Source of the DNA: Gammaproteobacteria bacterium
GTDB lineage: Bacteria > Pseudomonadota > Gammaproteobacteria > SG8-11
Assembly: GCA_016200445.1 (NCBI GenBank)
Contig: JACQEQ010000056.1
Location: 1 to 5,870, forward strand
Length of the DNA stretch: 5,870 bases
Direction of reading: 5' to 3'
Shown here: positions 1 through 5,870 of the stretch, in pieces
Position numbering within the stretch: position 1 is the stretch's first letter
Layout of the letters: each line of letters starts with the position of its first letter
The notes under the pieces: model-generated
The model's database searches: none
What the model was told of the DNA's origin: nothing
What the model saw: only the letters and a program-made list of their open reading frames with translations
Made by a program: the position numbers and the translations under genes

Positions 1-1
1 A

Positions 2-820
2 TTTGAAAGCGGCGTGAACATCGACCAAAGCCCGATCGGCCGCACACCGCGCTCCAATCCGGCCACCTATACCGGCTTGTTCGGACCGATCCGGGAATTA
101 TTTGCGCAAACCCCCGAAGCGCGCGCACGCGGTTATCAACCCGGCCGCTTCAGTTTTAATGTCAAGGGCGGGCGCTGCGAAGCCTGCCAAGGCGACGGCG
201 TGCTCAAGGTCGAAATGCATTTTTTGCCCGACATCTACGTGCCCTGCGACGTGTGTAAAGGCAAACGCTACAACCGCGAAACACTGGAAGTGCGCTACAA
301 GGCCAAGTCCATTCACGAAGTGCTGGAGATGACGGTCGAAGATGCACGCGCGTTTTTCGATGCGGTACCGGCGCTGGCGCGCAAGCTGCAGACGCTGGTC
401 GATGTAGGCTTGAGTTACATCCGTCTCGGCCAAAGCGCGACTACGTTATCGGGCGGCGAAGCGCAGCGCGTGAAACTGTCGCGCGAATTGTCAAAACGCG
501 ATACCGGTAGCACGCTATATATTCTCGACGAGCCCACCACCGGCCTGCATTTCTACGACATCGAGCAACTGCTGCGCGTGCTGCACCGGCTGCGCGACCA
601 CGGCAATACCATCGTGGTGATCGAACACAACCTCGACGTGATCAAAACCGCCGACTGGGTCATCGACCTGGGTCCCGAAGGCGGCGACAAAGGCGGTGAA
701 ATTCTCTGCACCGGCACGCCCGAAGAGTTGGTTACACACAGTCGTTCGTATACCGGGCACTACCTTAAGCCGGTGCTGGAGCGCGATAGCCTTCCGCAAC
801 TTACAGCTGCATCAGCATAG
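2..820 (+). CDS. uvrA: UvrABC excinuclease subunit A, C-terminal part (5'-truncated by window edge)
   Basis: UvrA is the damage-sensing ATPase of nucleotide excision repair. It works as a dimer in the cytoplasm and loads UvrB onto damaged DNA. The window holds the last 272 residues of a protein that is usually about 940 long; the frame is open from base 2 with no start, so the gene begins outside the window. Numbering from base 2, the conserved block NIDQSPIGRTPRSNPATYTG lies at residues 6-25. A zinc-binding module has Cys59-x2-Cys62 and Cys82-x2-Cys85. The second ABC domain shows the signature LSGGEAQRVKL (149-159), Walker B with D-loop (ILDEPTTGLH, 174-183) and the switch histidine in VVIEHN (His209). 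Its Walker A lies upstream, outside the window. No frameshift or missing key residue is visible. The TAG stop at 818-820 is four bases from the next gene, suggesting cotranscription. Identification is by family recognition and is secure. Confidence 0.98.
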   Translation, partial: FESGVNIDQSPIGRTPRSNPATYTGLFGPIRELFAQTPEARARGYQPGRFSFNVKGGRCEACQGDGVLKVEMHFLPDIYVPCDVCKGKRYNRETLEVRYKAKSIHEVLEMTVEDARAFFDAVPALARKLQTLVDVGLSYIRLGQSATTLSGGEAQRVKLSRELSKRDTGSTLYILDEPTTGLHFYDIEQLLRVLHRLRDHGNTIVVIEHNLDVIKTADWVIDLGPEGGDKGGEILCTGTPEELVTHSRSYTGHYLKPVLERDSLPQLTAASA

Positions 821-824
821 CGAC

Positions 825-1667
825 GTGGCCTCACTGCGACGATGTCTAGCGCTCGCAATCCTGCTGACCACACTACTACTCAACGCCTGTTTGGTCCGCG
901 TGGCCTACAACAACGCAGATTGGTTGTTAATTTGGAAATTGGATAGCGCCTTTGATCTCACCTCGCCGCAAAAAGACTTTCTCGGCGCACACCTGCGTGA
1001 GCAATTGCGCTGGCATCGTACGCACGAACTTGCAAACGCTATTACATTTCTACAACGCACGCAGGCCGCTGCAGCAGACGGCTTAACCCAAGGTGAACTC
1101 GAAGACACGGTGGCGGCGCTCACCACTCTGCGCAATACACTGTCCGACCGTCTTGCCGCTGATAGTGCTGAATTCTTTGCGCAAGTATCGGATGACCAAC
1201 TGGAATATCTGCAAAAATCTCTGAACAAAGCCAATAAAGATTGGGAAAAGCGCGCTAATTTACCACCCAACAAACGCAGCGCAGAGCGTACCGAACGTAT
1301 TCTGGGTATTGTCACGGACTGGATCGGCTCGCTCAGCGGGGCACAGGAAAAACAACTTACGCAGTCGATCGAACATCTTCCCGACGTGCTTGAAATTTGG
1401 CTAGACCATACCAAACAACGCCAACAACAATTTGTCGAGATCGTGCGCTCCGCACGCACTGATCGCACTGACGCGAGCCACGCGTTCGTAGCATGGATTA
1501 CCGCCGAGGCTATGCCGCCCGAGCTCAAAATTCATCGCGCTGCGGTCTATGAGCTGATTCTTGAAATCGACAAACTATGCACCCCAAAACAACACGAGTA
1601 TTTTAACCGCAAACTGCAGGGTTGGATCGACGATCTACAACTGGCGCTTACACAAGGCGCTACATAA
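825..1667 (+). CDS. DUF6279-like outer-membrane lipoprotein
   Basis: This is a predicted 280-residue lipoprotein of unknown function. I chose the GTG at 825 because it gives a textbook lipoprotein signal: basic start (MASLRR), hydrophobic core (residues 7-19) and lipobox LNAC with Cys22 as the lipidated residue. Residue +2 is Leu, not Asp, which favours the outer membrane. The frame stays open upstream to 696 inside uvrA, but that stretch is out-of-frame uvrA sequence. The mature N-terminus (VRVAYNNADWLLIWKLDSAFDLTSPQ, given by positions 25-49: aromatic and acidic residues followed by the FDLT turn) and the following LRWHR stretch match what I recall of the DUF6279 family. The remainder looks helical and charged, without catalytic motifs. 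No Shine-Dalgarno is evident before the GTG; the four-base gap from the uvrA stop suggests translational coupling. The function is not known. The family assignment is from memory of its pattern and moderately sure. Confidence 0.85.
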   Translation: MASLRRCLALAILLTTLLLNACLVRVAYNNADWLLIWKLDSAFDLTSPQKDFLGAHLREQLRWHRTHELANAITFLQRTQAAAADGLTQGELEDTVAALTTLRNTLSDRLAADSAEFFAQVSDDQLEYLQKSLNKANKDWEKRANLPPNKRSAERTERILGIVTDWIGSLSGAQEKQLTQSIEHLPDVLEIWLDHTKQRQQQFVEIVRSARTDRTDASHAFVAWITAEAMPPELKIHRAAVYELILEIDKLCTPKQHEYFNRKLQGWIDDLQLALTQGAT

Positions 1668-1822
1668 AAGTGACTCTCACTAAAACAATACGAGCGTCAC
1701 TAAACTTACCCTCTGATGCACACACTACGAAAATATCTACCCGTTTGTAACTAAAGACCGCTCGCTGATTCGCGAGCTCCAGCCACCTTTGGCAATCGCA
1801 ACCAGAGCTTCACTAATGAGAT
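1668..1822. other. Convergent intergenic gap
   Basis: These 155 bases separate the plus-strand uvrA/lipoprotein genes from the minus-strand AI-2E-family gene. The gap is visibly richer in A+T than uvrA or the kinase. It contains a short inverted repeat, AGTGA-CTC-TCACT (1669-1681), just after the lipoprotein stop, a direct repeat TCACTAAA (1677-1684 and 1697-1704), and a 6-bp GC-rich hairpin at 1760-1777. None is followed by a T tract, so no canonical intrinsic terminator can be named. I see no gene here. Confidence 0.6.
1760..1777. repeat. GC-rich hairpin between convergent genes, possible weak terminator
   Basis: GCTCGC and GCGAGC form a perfect 6-bp stem around a 6-base loop (TGATTC). Its place, between two convergent transcription units, fits a bidirectional terminator. 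Neither strand carries a U-rich tail after the stem, so it would not be a standard intrinsic terminator. It may be a chance palindrome. Confidence 0.3.
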
Positions 1823-2851
1823 TTAGATTAAATCGTTGTTCTTCAATTCTTGCTTGATGTAAGCGTAATAAATGGGCGCGCAGATGACACCCGCCATTCC
1901 AAAAATGGCTTCCATAATAATCATTGCGATGAGCAGCTCCCACGCGGCGGCGTGAATGCGCAAGCCGATGATGCGTGCGTTGAGAAAATATTCAGCCTTA
2001 TGCACGACGATGAGAAAAAATAACGATGCGACGGCAATCGCAATCGAGTGACCGAAGCTGACCAGCACAATGGCGACGTTCGAAATCAAATTGCCAATCA
2101 CCGGAATAAGGCCGGCAATAAAAGTAATGGCTATCAGCGTTTTCGCCAGCGGCAAATTCACGCCGATGGCGGGCAATACAATCAGCAGATAGATCGCAGT
2201 GAATGTGGTGTTGATCGCCGAGATTTTCGCCTGTGCGAACATCATCATTCGAAATGATGTACCAAGAAACTCGGCGCGTTGCGCAAGCGCGTGTACGAAC
2301 ATTGTACTTTGTTTATCAAATAAGGTTTCGCGCAACGCGATGACACCACCGATGATCATGCCTACAACAATATAGGCCAGCGCGCGCAGCGTATTCATGC
2401 CGATGCTTTTTAATTCCTCGGCATGAGTTCGCAGCCACTCGACCGCCGTGAAACGTAATGTATCCGCATCTGGCGGCAAGACATTTTGAATAAATAATGG
2501 AAGACTGCTCTTCGAGTGGTCGATGATGACAGCAAGTTGTTCCATGAGATGGGATACATCGCCATTATCCGAACGCAAAAATGCAATCAAACCGAAGAGC
2601 GCAAGTGCGACAGACGTGATTACGGCGGCAGTCAGTAACCCAACAGATACAAACGCCGCCCGTTTTCCCGCCACCTTTTCGAGGCGTAACGCGGGAACCA
2701 GGATGTGAACCAACTCATAGACCACCAAGCCGCTGAGTAATGCCGGAAGTAGGTGCAATACCAAAACACCGATCAGAAAGGCCGCCATTAATATCCATGC
2801 GCTGAGATCAAAACCGGTGACACGTGAAGTATTCGAAGTGTTATTTGTCAT
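1823..2851 (-). CDS. AI-2E/PerM-family (DUF20) membrane transport protein
   Basis: A 342-residue inner-membrane protein of the AI-2E transporter superfamily, which includes TqsA (autoinducer-2 export), PerM and some sodium/proton antiporters. The substrate cannot be read from the sequence. Layout: paired hydrophobic helices at about 17-52 and 65-92, a polar region (93-150) typical of the extracytoplasmic part, a helix at 155-173, an amphipathic linker, and a long hydrophobic half (about 208-332). The latter contains the family's glycine/proline turn GLIPVIGN (247-254) and a last helix ending in PIYYAYIKQEL. The length is normal and no break is seen. The ATG at 2851 is fixed because an in-frame TAG lies four codons upstream. 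The only purine-rich site (GGGAGG) is over 20 bases away, so initiation may be weak. The gene lies 93 bp after the small membrane protein gene on the same strand. Local base composition looks lower in G+C than the kinase genes. Family membership is firm; physiological role is not. Confidence 0.92.
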   Translation of the reverse strand: MTNNTSNTSRVTGFDLSAWILMAAFLIGVLVLHLLPALLSGLVVYELVHILVPALRLEKVAGKRAAFVSVGLLTAAVITSVALALFGLIAFLRSDNGDVSHLMEQLAVIIDHSKSSLPLFIQNVLPPDADTLRFTAVEWLRTHAEELKSIGMNTLRALAYIVVGMIIGGVIALRETLFDKQSTMFVHALAQRAEFLGTSFRMMMFAQAKISAINTTFTAIYLLIVLPAIGVNLPLAKTLIAITFIAGLIPVIGNLISNVAIVLVSFGHSIAIAVASLFFLIVVHKAEYFLNARIIGLRIHAAAWELLIAMIIMEAIFGMAGVICAPIYYAYIKQELKNNDLI

Positions 2852-2944
2852 GTTGAAATACTAACCGATAGCGACCTCCCACCACTGCGCTGTTTTGTTA
2901 GCTGGCTATCTTTATCTATACCCACCGCGCCAAAAAAGTAAGTT

Positions 2945-3412
2945 TCATGGCGCCGGTTTGTTGTTCGCGAAGACGCGAGGCACTGCGTGGTGATCGTGAC
3001 CCTCACACCGCACCGCAGTGATGCGATTCATGAGCGCTGGCCGCGTGTTGTTTAACCGGCGCCCTCGGCGCACCCGGCCATACCAGGCAAGGAAACCAGC
3101 CGCGACGCCCAAGACGATAAAAGTCAACGATAAGGGGAAGTCGAAGAACCAAGCCAATATTTTTTGTGCACTTGGCCAGACGCTGTGAATCATGTTGGGG
3201 TATTCAATGCCCATCCACTCCGCAAGCGCAGACAGCGGCATCGGAATCCACTCGCCTGACCTTAACCAGAGATAGATTTGGGAGAGTACGGTTGCAGTGG
3301 CGGCGATGAAGCCGCAGGCGACCAGCATGCTGCCCCCGCCTTCGCGACCAACCGGGTGAACAGACGAGATGTTTTCATGGAACGAGGATTCGAATTCGCC
3401 ACCGTTGATCAT
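2945..3412 (-). CDS. Small two-helix membrane protein, function unknown
   Basis: I do not recognise this 155-residue protein. The start is the ATG at 3410-3412, which has a strong Shine-Dalgarno (AAGGAG, 3420-3425) seven bases upstream. The frame is open for another 76 codons upstream, but that stretch looks non-coding. The protein has a polar N-terminus (1-26), a hydrophobic helix at about 28-50, a 35-residue loop rich in Trp, Met and Pro (GEWIPMPLSALAEWMGI, 53-69), and a second helix at about 90-110. A strongly basic stretch (RVRRGRR, 113-119) follows, which by the positive-inside rule places the C-terminus in the cytoplasm. The loop would then be periplasmic-flanked only if helix 1 enters from the cytoplasmic side, so both ends are probably inside. 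The C-terminal tail carries a His-rich GHDHH (138-142). No enzymatic motif is seen. It lies 235 bp downstream of the response regulator gene and 93 bp upstream of the AI-2E-family gene. Confidence 0.75.
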   Translation of the reverse strand: MINGGEFESSFHENISSVHPVGREGGGSMLVACGFIAATATVLSQIYLWLRSGEWIPMPLSALAEWMGIEYPNMIHSVWPSAQKILAWFFDFPLSLTFIVLGVAAGFLAWYGRVRRGRRLNNTRPALMNRITAVRCEGHDHHAVPRVFANNKPAP

Positions 3413-3647
3413 ATGGATGCTCCTTAAGTTGCGTTTGTCGGAAAATCTCTGCCGCCTGAACGGCCGCGATCCCGTGCTCAACGAGGGTGCCTCGAGTGCA
3501 TGAACCCAGTGAGAAAAAATACCGTGGTGTGATGACGGGAGGATGACAGCAGTTTTGCGGAAGGACTGCGTGATACCAACCTTTGTCCCAGCAAAATTAC
3601 CTGCTGTGGTGCGCAACTCCGGAGGTTGTGTATCGTGCAATCAACTT
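3413..3647. other. Intergenic region downstream of the response regulator
   Basis: This 235-bp stretch lies between the response regulator stop and the small membrane protein start. Apart from the ribosome binding site at 3420-3425, it holds an imperfect palindrome around CTCCGGAG (arms CAAC/GTTG, 3614-3628), starting about 20 bases after the regulator stop, and a weak 5-bp stem (GCAGT/ACTGC, about 3549-3569). No convincing -35/-10 pair or T-tailed terminator is visible. The length leaves room for a separate promoter for the membrane protein gene, possibly controlled by the adjacent regulator; that is inference. Confidence 0.5.
3420..3425 (-). promoter_or_regulatory. Strong ribosome binding site that fixes the start of the small membrane protein
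   Basis: AAGGAG on the minus strand lies seven bases before the ATG at 3410-3412. It is the best Shine-Dalgarno match in the window and argues for the 155-residue start over the longer open frame beginning at 3640. Confidence 0.85.
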
Positions 3648-4361
3648 TTATTTCGCCGTAAACCACGCATCCAGTAGCCGCTGTTCGCGTTCAAGCTCGA
3701 ATGCATTGACGAGTCCGCGTTGCAGTGCGATGGCGACCGCGCGGGTGCGCACGTTGAGAACTTCGCCACCGGCGCGCCGGCCGGCGACTTCGTCATGGGC
3801 GCCGAGCTTGGCATAAAGAGTATGCAATCGATTCTGCACGCCACGTCGTGACAGATAGCGGCGTTCGGCGATGGTGTTATCGGTGAGCCCGAGCGCGATG
3901 TCGATCAGCACTTCGTACTCGGCGTCGGTCAGCGCGTCATGCGCGCGTAAGGTGCGCGCCTGCACGCGCCGGACTTGCGGATCGATCCAGCACTGATCTT
4001 CCTCGAACACCGCCCGCGCTGCGCGCGCGATGGTTTCGGCGGAATTGTTTTTCAGCACATAGCCGTAAACGGTTTCGGGCGGGACCGTTTTGGACATGGC
4101 ACGCACGTAGGTCTCGTCGCTGTGCTGCGACCAGAATAATAGTCGTGCCGCAGGCTGGCGCGCCCAAAGATGCCGCGCTAGTTCCACACCGTTCAGACCA
4201 GGCATTTGAATGTCGGTGACGATCCACGGCTCGGAGTCGGCCGCGCAAGCGTCGAGCGCTTCCTGACCATTGGCGACAACCACCGGCACGTAACGCGTCA
4301 GCACCTCCAGCAAAAAACTGCGGTCGCGCGGATTGTCGTCGGCGATGATCAAGTGCGGCAT
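3648..4361 (-). CDS. NarL/FixJ-type response regulator with LuxR HTH
   Basis: A 237-residue cytoplasmic transcription regulator, partner of the kinase encoded just upstream. The receiver domain (about 1-120) has the acidic pair Asp8/Asp9, the phospho-acceptor Asp50 in VTDIQMPGLNG, Ser78 at the conserved Ser/Thr position, and Lys104 in YVLKNN. All five functional residues are present, so it should be phosphorylatable. A LuxR-type helix-turn-helix follows (LTDAEYEVLIDIALGLTDN at 144-162, then recognition helix and LYAKLGA to 188). About 50 residues follow the HTH (189-237), longer than usual for NarL proteins; they look helical and charged. The ATG at 4361 overlaps the end of the kinase gene by 13 bp, so the pair is translationally coupled. 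Target genes are unknown; the membrane protein genes downstream are candidates by position only. Confidence 0.93.
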   Translation of the reverse strand: MPHLIIADDNPRDRSFLLEVLTRYVPVVVANGQEALDACAADSEPWIVTDIQMPGLNGVELARHLWARQPAARLLFWSQHSDETYVRAMSKTVPPETVYGYVLKNNSAETIARAARAVFEEDQCWIDPQVRRVQARTLRAHDALTDAEYEVLIDIALGLTDNTIAERRYLSRRGVQNRLHTLYAKLGAHDEVAGRRAGGEVLNVRTRAVAIALQRGLVNAFELEREQRLLDAWFTAK

Positions 4362-5593
4362 GCGGTGTGATCCAAAGGCAAGTTAAGCTCAAAACGCGTG
4401 CCAGTGCTGAAGCGAGATGCCACCCACGCGGTCTGCGCGCCGATGGCGCGTGCGCGTTCGGTGATATTCAGACAGCCGTGTCCCGCTTGAACGGTGTGTT
4501 CGGGCACATGGCTCGGCATACCGATACCGTTGTCTTCAACTGTGAGCTGCAACCGCTGCGCGACACGCCGGATCGAGACTTCAAAGCGATTGCACTGCGC
4601 GTGGCGAATGACGTTATGGATCGCTTCGGTTGCGATGCGAAACAGATTGATTTTCTGCGATGGGGTCAGCGCGGTTTCGACGCCGGGGTCGAACTCAAAG
4701 TGCTGCGCGGCCCGGCCGGAAGCGCCGCCGTGCCGTTGCAGGTAAGAGCGCAGCGCCGCCTCCAGGCCGAGAATATCCAGCGCTTGCGGATGCAAGTCAT
4801 TGATGACGCGCCGGATCGATTCGGCCAATTCCGTAATATTGGTGCGCAGGTCAACAATGGAAGGCGCCTCCTTGGCACTTCCAGCGCGGTCGAGCGTGCG
4901 CGACAAGGCGGTGAGATCGGCCAGCACGCCGTCGTGCATGTCCATTGCAATCCGGCGGCGCTCGTCTTCGACGCCTTGCAACACTTTTTCGACCGCGACG
5001 CCTTCGATCAGCCGCTGCGTCATTATTGTCAAGTACTGGTCGAGTTGATCCAGTTCATCATGTCTCCCGGGATACGACGGAGCTTGCACAAGCTCGCCGA
5101 CGCGCACACTGAGCGCGCTTTGCAGTGCGTGCAAACGGTGGCGCGTAACGCGCAGCCCCCAGATCGCCAAACCCACACCTAACACGATGCACAACACCAA
5201 CACTGTTAACGAAGCGCCGATGAGGCGCGGGATGATGACGATCAAATGTCTGTGGTAGTCGATGTAGGCCATGCGCCGTTGCGAAAGAAATTCGTTGTAG
5301 AGCGTGGTCAGACCCGGGATCACCTGCGCAAGCGTTGCATGGGCATCGTTCGGATCGGTCCGCTCCGGCGTGCGCAAGCGCGTCGTACTCGAGGCAATCA
5401 CACCGCGAATCTCTTCCGGTGCGCGCTCCAGCAGTTCGGGAAGCTGAATGTTTTCCAGGTAAATTTGCGCCTGCTCGATGTACTCGAACATCAACGCGTC
5501 GCGCTTGGCGGTCGTGGCCGTAGACATCGCTAGTGCGAGGTGGTCGAGACGTGTCGCAACCGCGATCAAGACCTGGACCCGATCGGTCACCAA
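4349..5593 (-). CDS. Sensor histidine kinase (HisKA_3/NarX-like), main frame; N-terminus interrupted by an in-frame stop
   Basis: A 414-codon frame encoding the sensor, transmitter and catalytic parts of a membrane histidine kinase that would phosphorylate the overlapping response regulator. Numbered from the TTG at 5593: a helical, probably periplasmic sensor (1-117) with no domain I recognise, a transmembrane helix (about 118-146), a HAMP-like linker (147-200), and a HisKA_3 dimerisation domain with phospho-acceptor His220 in MDMHDGVL. The HATPase_c domain has N-box Asn327 (EAIHNVIRHA), G1 box DNGIGM (354-359) and G2 region GHGCLNITERARAIGA (371-386). All catalytic motifs are intact. The first transmembrane helix is missing from this frame; it is encoded immediately upstream in the same frame, beyond a TAG at 5597-5599. 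TTG 5593 and the following GTG lack a usable ribosome site; an internal ATG at residue 23 (5527) is another possible start. Without the anchor the protein would have a single membrane helix and an untranslocated sensor. Confidence 0.88.
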   Translation of the reverse strand: MVTDRVQVLIAVATRLDHLALAMSTATTAKRDALMFEYIEQAQIYLENIQLPELLERAPEEIRGVIASSTTRLRTPERTDPNDAHATLAQVIPGLTTLYNEFLSQRRMAYIDYHRHLIVIIPRLIGASLTVLVLCIVLGVGLAIWGLRVTRHRLHALQSALSVRVGELVQAPSYPGRHDELDQLDQYLTIMTQRLIEGVAVEKVLQGVEDERRRIAMDMHDGVLADLTALSRTLDRAGSAKEAPSIVDLRTNITELAESIRRVINDLHPQALDILGLEAALRSYLQRHGGASGRAAQHFEFDPGVETALTPSQKINLFRIATEAIHNVIRHAQCNRFEVSIRRVAQRLQLTVEDNGIGMPSHVPEHTVQAGHGCLNITERARAIGAQTAWVASRFSTGTRFELNLPLDHTACRT

Positions 5594-5596
5594 CTC

Positions 5597-5764
5597 CTAC
5601 TGCTTGGTCGTTTCGTTTTCTCGGCGGATGTTGGGCAGTTCGAACAACAGGTATGCGACCAGGCCGGTCAGCAACAGAATGATCACGGCGGGGGCGAGCA
5701 GGAACTGAGTGCGGAAAGGCAATCGCATCGCGCGACCGGGGTCGTTTGAATCAACGTCCATCAT
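5597..5764 (-). pseudogene. N-terminal membrane-anchor segment of the histidine kinase, ended by in-frame TAG
   Basis: Starting at the ATG 5762-5764 (a second ATG follows directly), 55 codons encode a polar leader with LPFRTQ, a hydrophobic helix (about residues 21-41, FLLAPAVIILLLTGLVAYLL) and a charged helical start (PNIRRENETTKQ) before a TAG at 5597-5599. This is the expected first transmembrane helix of the kinase, and the reading frame continues after the stop straight into its sensor domain. Without the TAG the kinase would be 471 residues with the usual helix-sensor-helix-HAMP-transmitter order. AAGG (5770-5773) sits five bases before the ATG, so translation should begin here. I treat it as a broken part of the kinase gene rather than an independent small protein. 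It could instead be a sequencing error, or be read through. Confidence 0.75.
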
Positions 5765-5769
5765 AACCG

Positions 5770-5773
5770 CCTT
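5770..5773 (-). promoter_or_regulatory. Ribosome binding site for the kinase N-terminal segment
   Basis: AAAAGG on the minus strand, with the AAGG core at 5770-5773, lies five bases before the ATG at 5762-5764. It supports this ATG as the true start of the kinase gene, upstream of the TAG. Confidence 0.6.
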
Positions 5774-5786
5774 TTCTGGGCATTTG

Positions 5787-5804
5787 ACTGTGCATTAGCA
5801 CAGT
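5787..5804. promoter_or_regulatory. 7-bp inverted repeat upstream of the kinase gene, possible operator
   Basis: ACTGTGC-ATTA-GCACAGT is a perfect 7-bp inverted repeat with a 4-base centre. It ends 22 bp before the kinase start codon. The half-site ACTGTGC recurs at 5829-5835, 42 bp away, followed by a partial GCAC arm (5842-5845). The place and symmetry suit a dimeric regulator's operator or an mRNA hairpin near the ribosome site. I cannot name the protein, and no clear -35/-10 pair is visible around it. Confidence 0.4.
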
Positions 5805-5837
5805 AGTGAGCTGCGTATCGACACCGCAACTGTGCGC

Positions 5838-5870
5838 ATGAGCACCTTCCGGATTCACGACACGTCGACG
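5838..5870 (+). CDS. Possible start of a divergent gene, cut by the window edge
   Basis: An ATG at 5838 opens a frame of 11 codons (MSTFRIHDTST) running off the right edge. A divergent gene sharing the control region with the kinase would be natural here, and the residues look like a plausible protein N-terminus. No ribosome site is visible and 11 codons are too few to name a family. Confidence 0.2.
   Translation, partial: MSTFRIHDTST

Noticed and set aside
696..824. Upstream start at 696 for the lipoprotein frame
   Set aside because: It would overlap the conserved end of uvrA and put about 43 non-signal residues before a clear lipoprotein signal peptide.
905..1528. A 207-codon minus-strand open frame opposite the lipoprotein gene
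   Set aside because: It is Ser/Cys/Arg-rich antisense translation with no domain, while the plus strand has a clear lipoprotein.
2927..2953. GCGCCA/TGGCGC inverted repeat around the small membrane protein stop, with a T6 run in the loop, as a terminator
   Set aside because: The T run lies inside the 15-base loop rather than after the stem, so it does not fit an intrinsic terminator.
3531..3547. Direct repeat GATGAC with 11-bp period
   Set aside because: Two six-base copies are expected by chance and no promoter is visible beside them.
3413..3640. A 76-codon upstream extension of the small membrane protein's open frame
   Set aside because: The strong ribosome site at 3420-3425 points to the ATG at 3412, and the upstream residues are low in recognisable structure with no ribosome site at 3640.
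4367..5182. A 271-codon plus-strand open frame opposite the kinase
   Set aside because: It is antisense to an intact HisKA_3/HATPase kinase and its translation shows no family pattern; long antisense frames are common in G+C-rich genes.

Overview
The window looks like ordinary chromosomal DNA from a Gram-negative proteobacterium, probably beta or gamma. The UvrA C-terminus is of the proteobacterial type, the second gene encodes a lipoprotein with a classical lipobox, and there is a NarL-type two-component pair. Nothing resembles a phage, transposon, CRISPR array or RNA gene.

Layout. On the plus strand, positions 2-820 hold the last 272 residues of uvrA (nucleotide excision repair). Four bases later a GTG-started gene (825-1667) encodes a DUF6279-like lipoprotein. 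A 155-bp convergent gap (1668-1822) follows. All remaining complete genes are on the minus strand. Read in their own direction from the right edge they are: a sensor histidine kinase (membrane-anchor segment 5597-5764 and main frame 4349-5593), its response regulator (3648-4361, overlapping the kinase by 13 bp), a 235-bp gap, a 155-residue two-helix membrane protein of unknown function (2945-3412), and an AI-2E/PerM-family membrane protein (1823-2851).

The kinase and regulator form one operon and should work as a phosphorelay: HisKA_3 histidine to receiver Asp50 to LuxR-type DNA-binding domain. The signal and target genes cannot be read from the sequence. The small membrane protein and the AI-2E-family protein lie downstream in the same direction and could be targets or just neighbours.

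The point most worth checking is an in-frame TAG at 5597-5599. It splits the kinase between its first transmembrane helix and the rest of the sensor region, with the frame otherwise continuous and a good ribosome binding site before the upstream ATG. This could be a recent nonsense mutation, a sequencing error, readthrough or reinitiation. I found no convincing undescribed system here.
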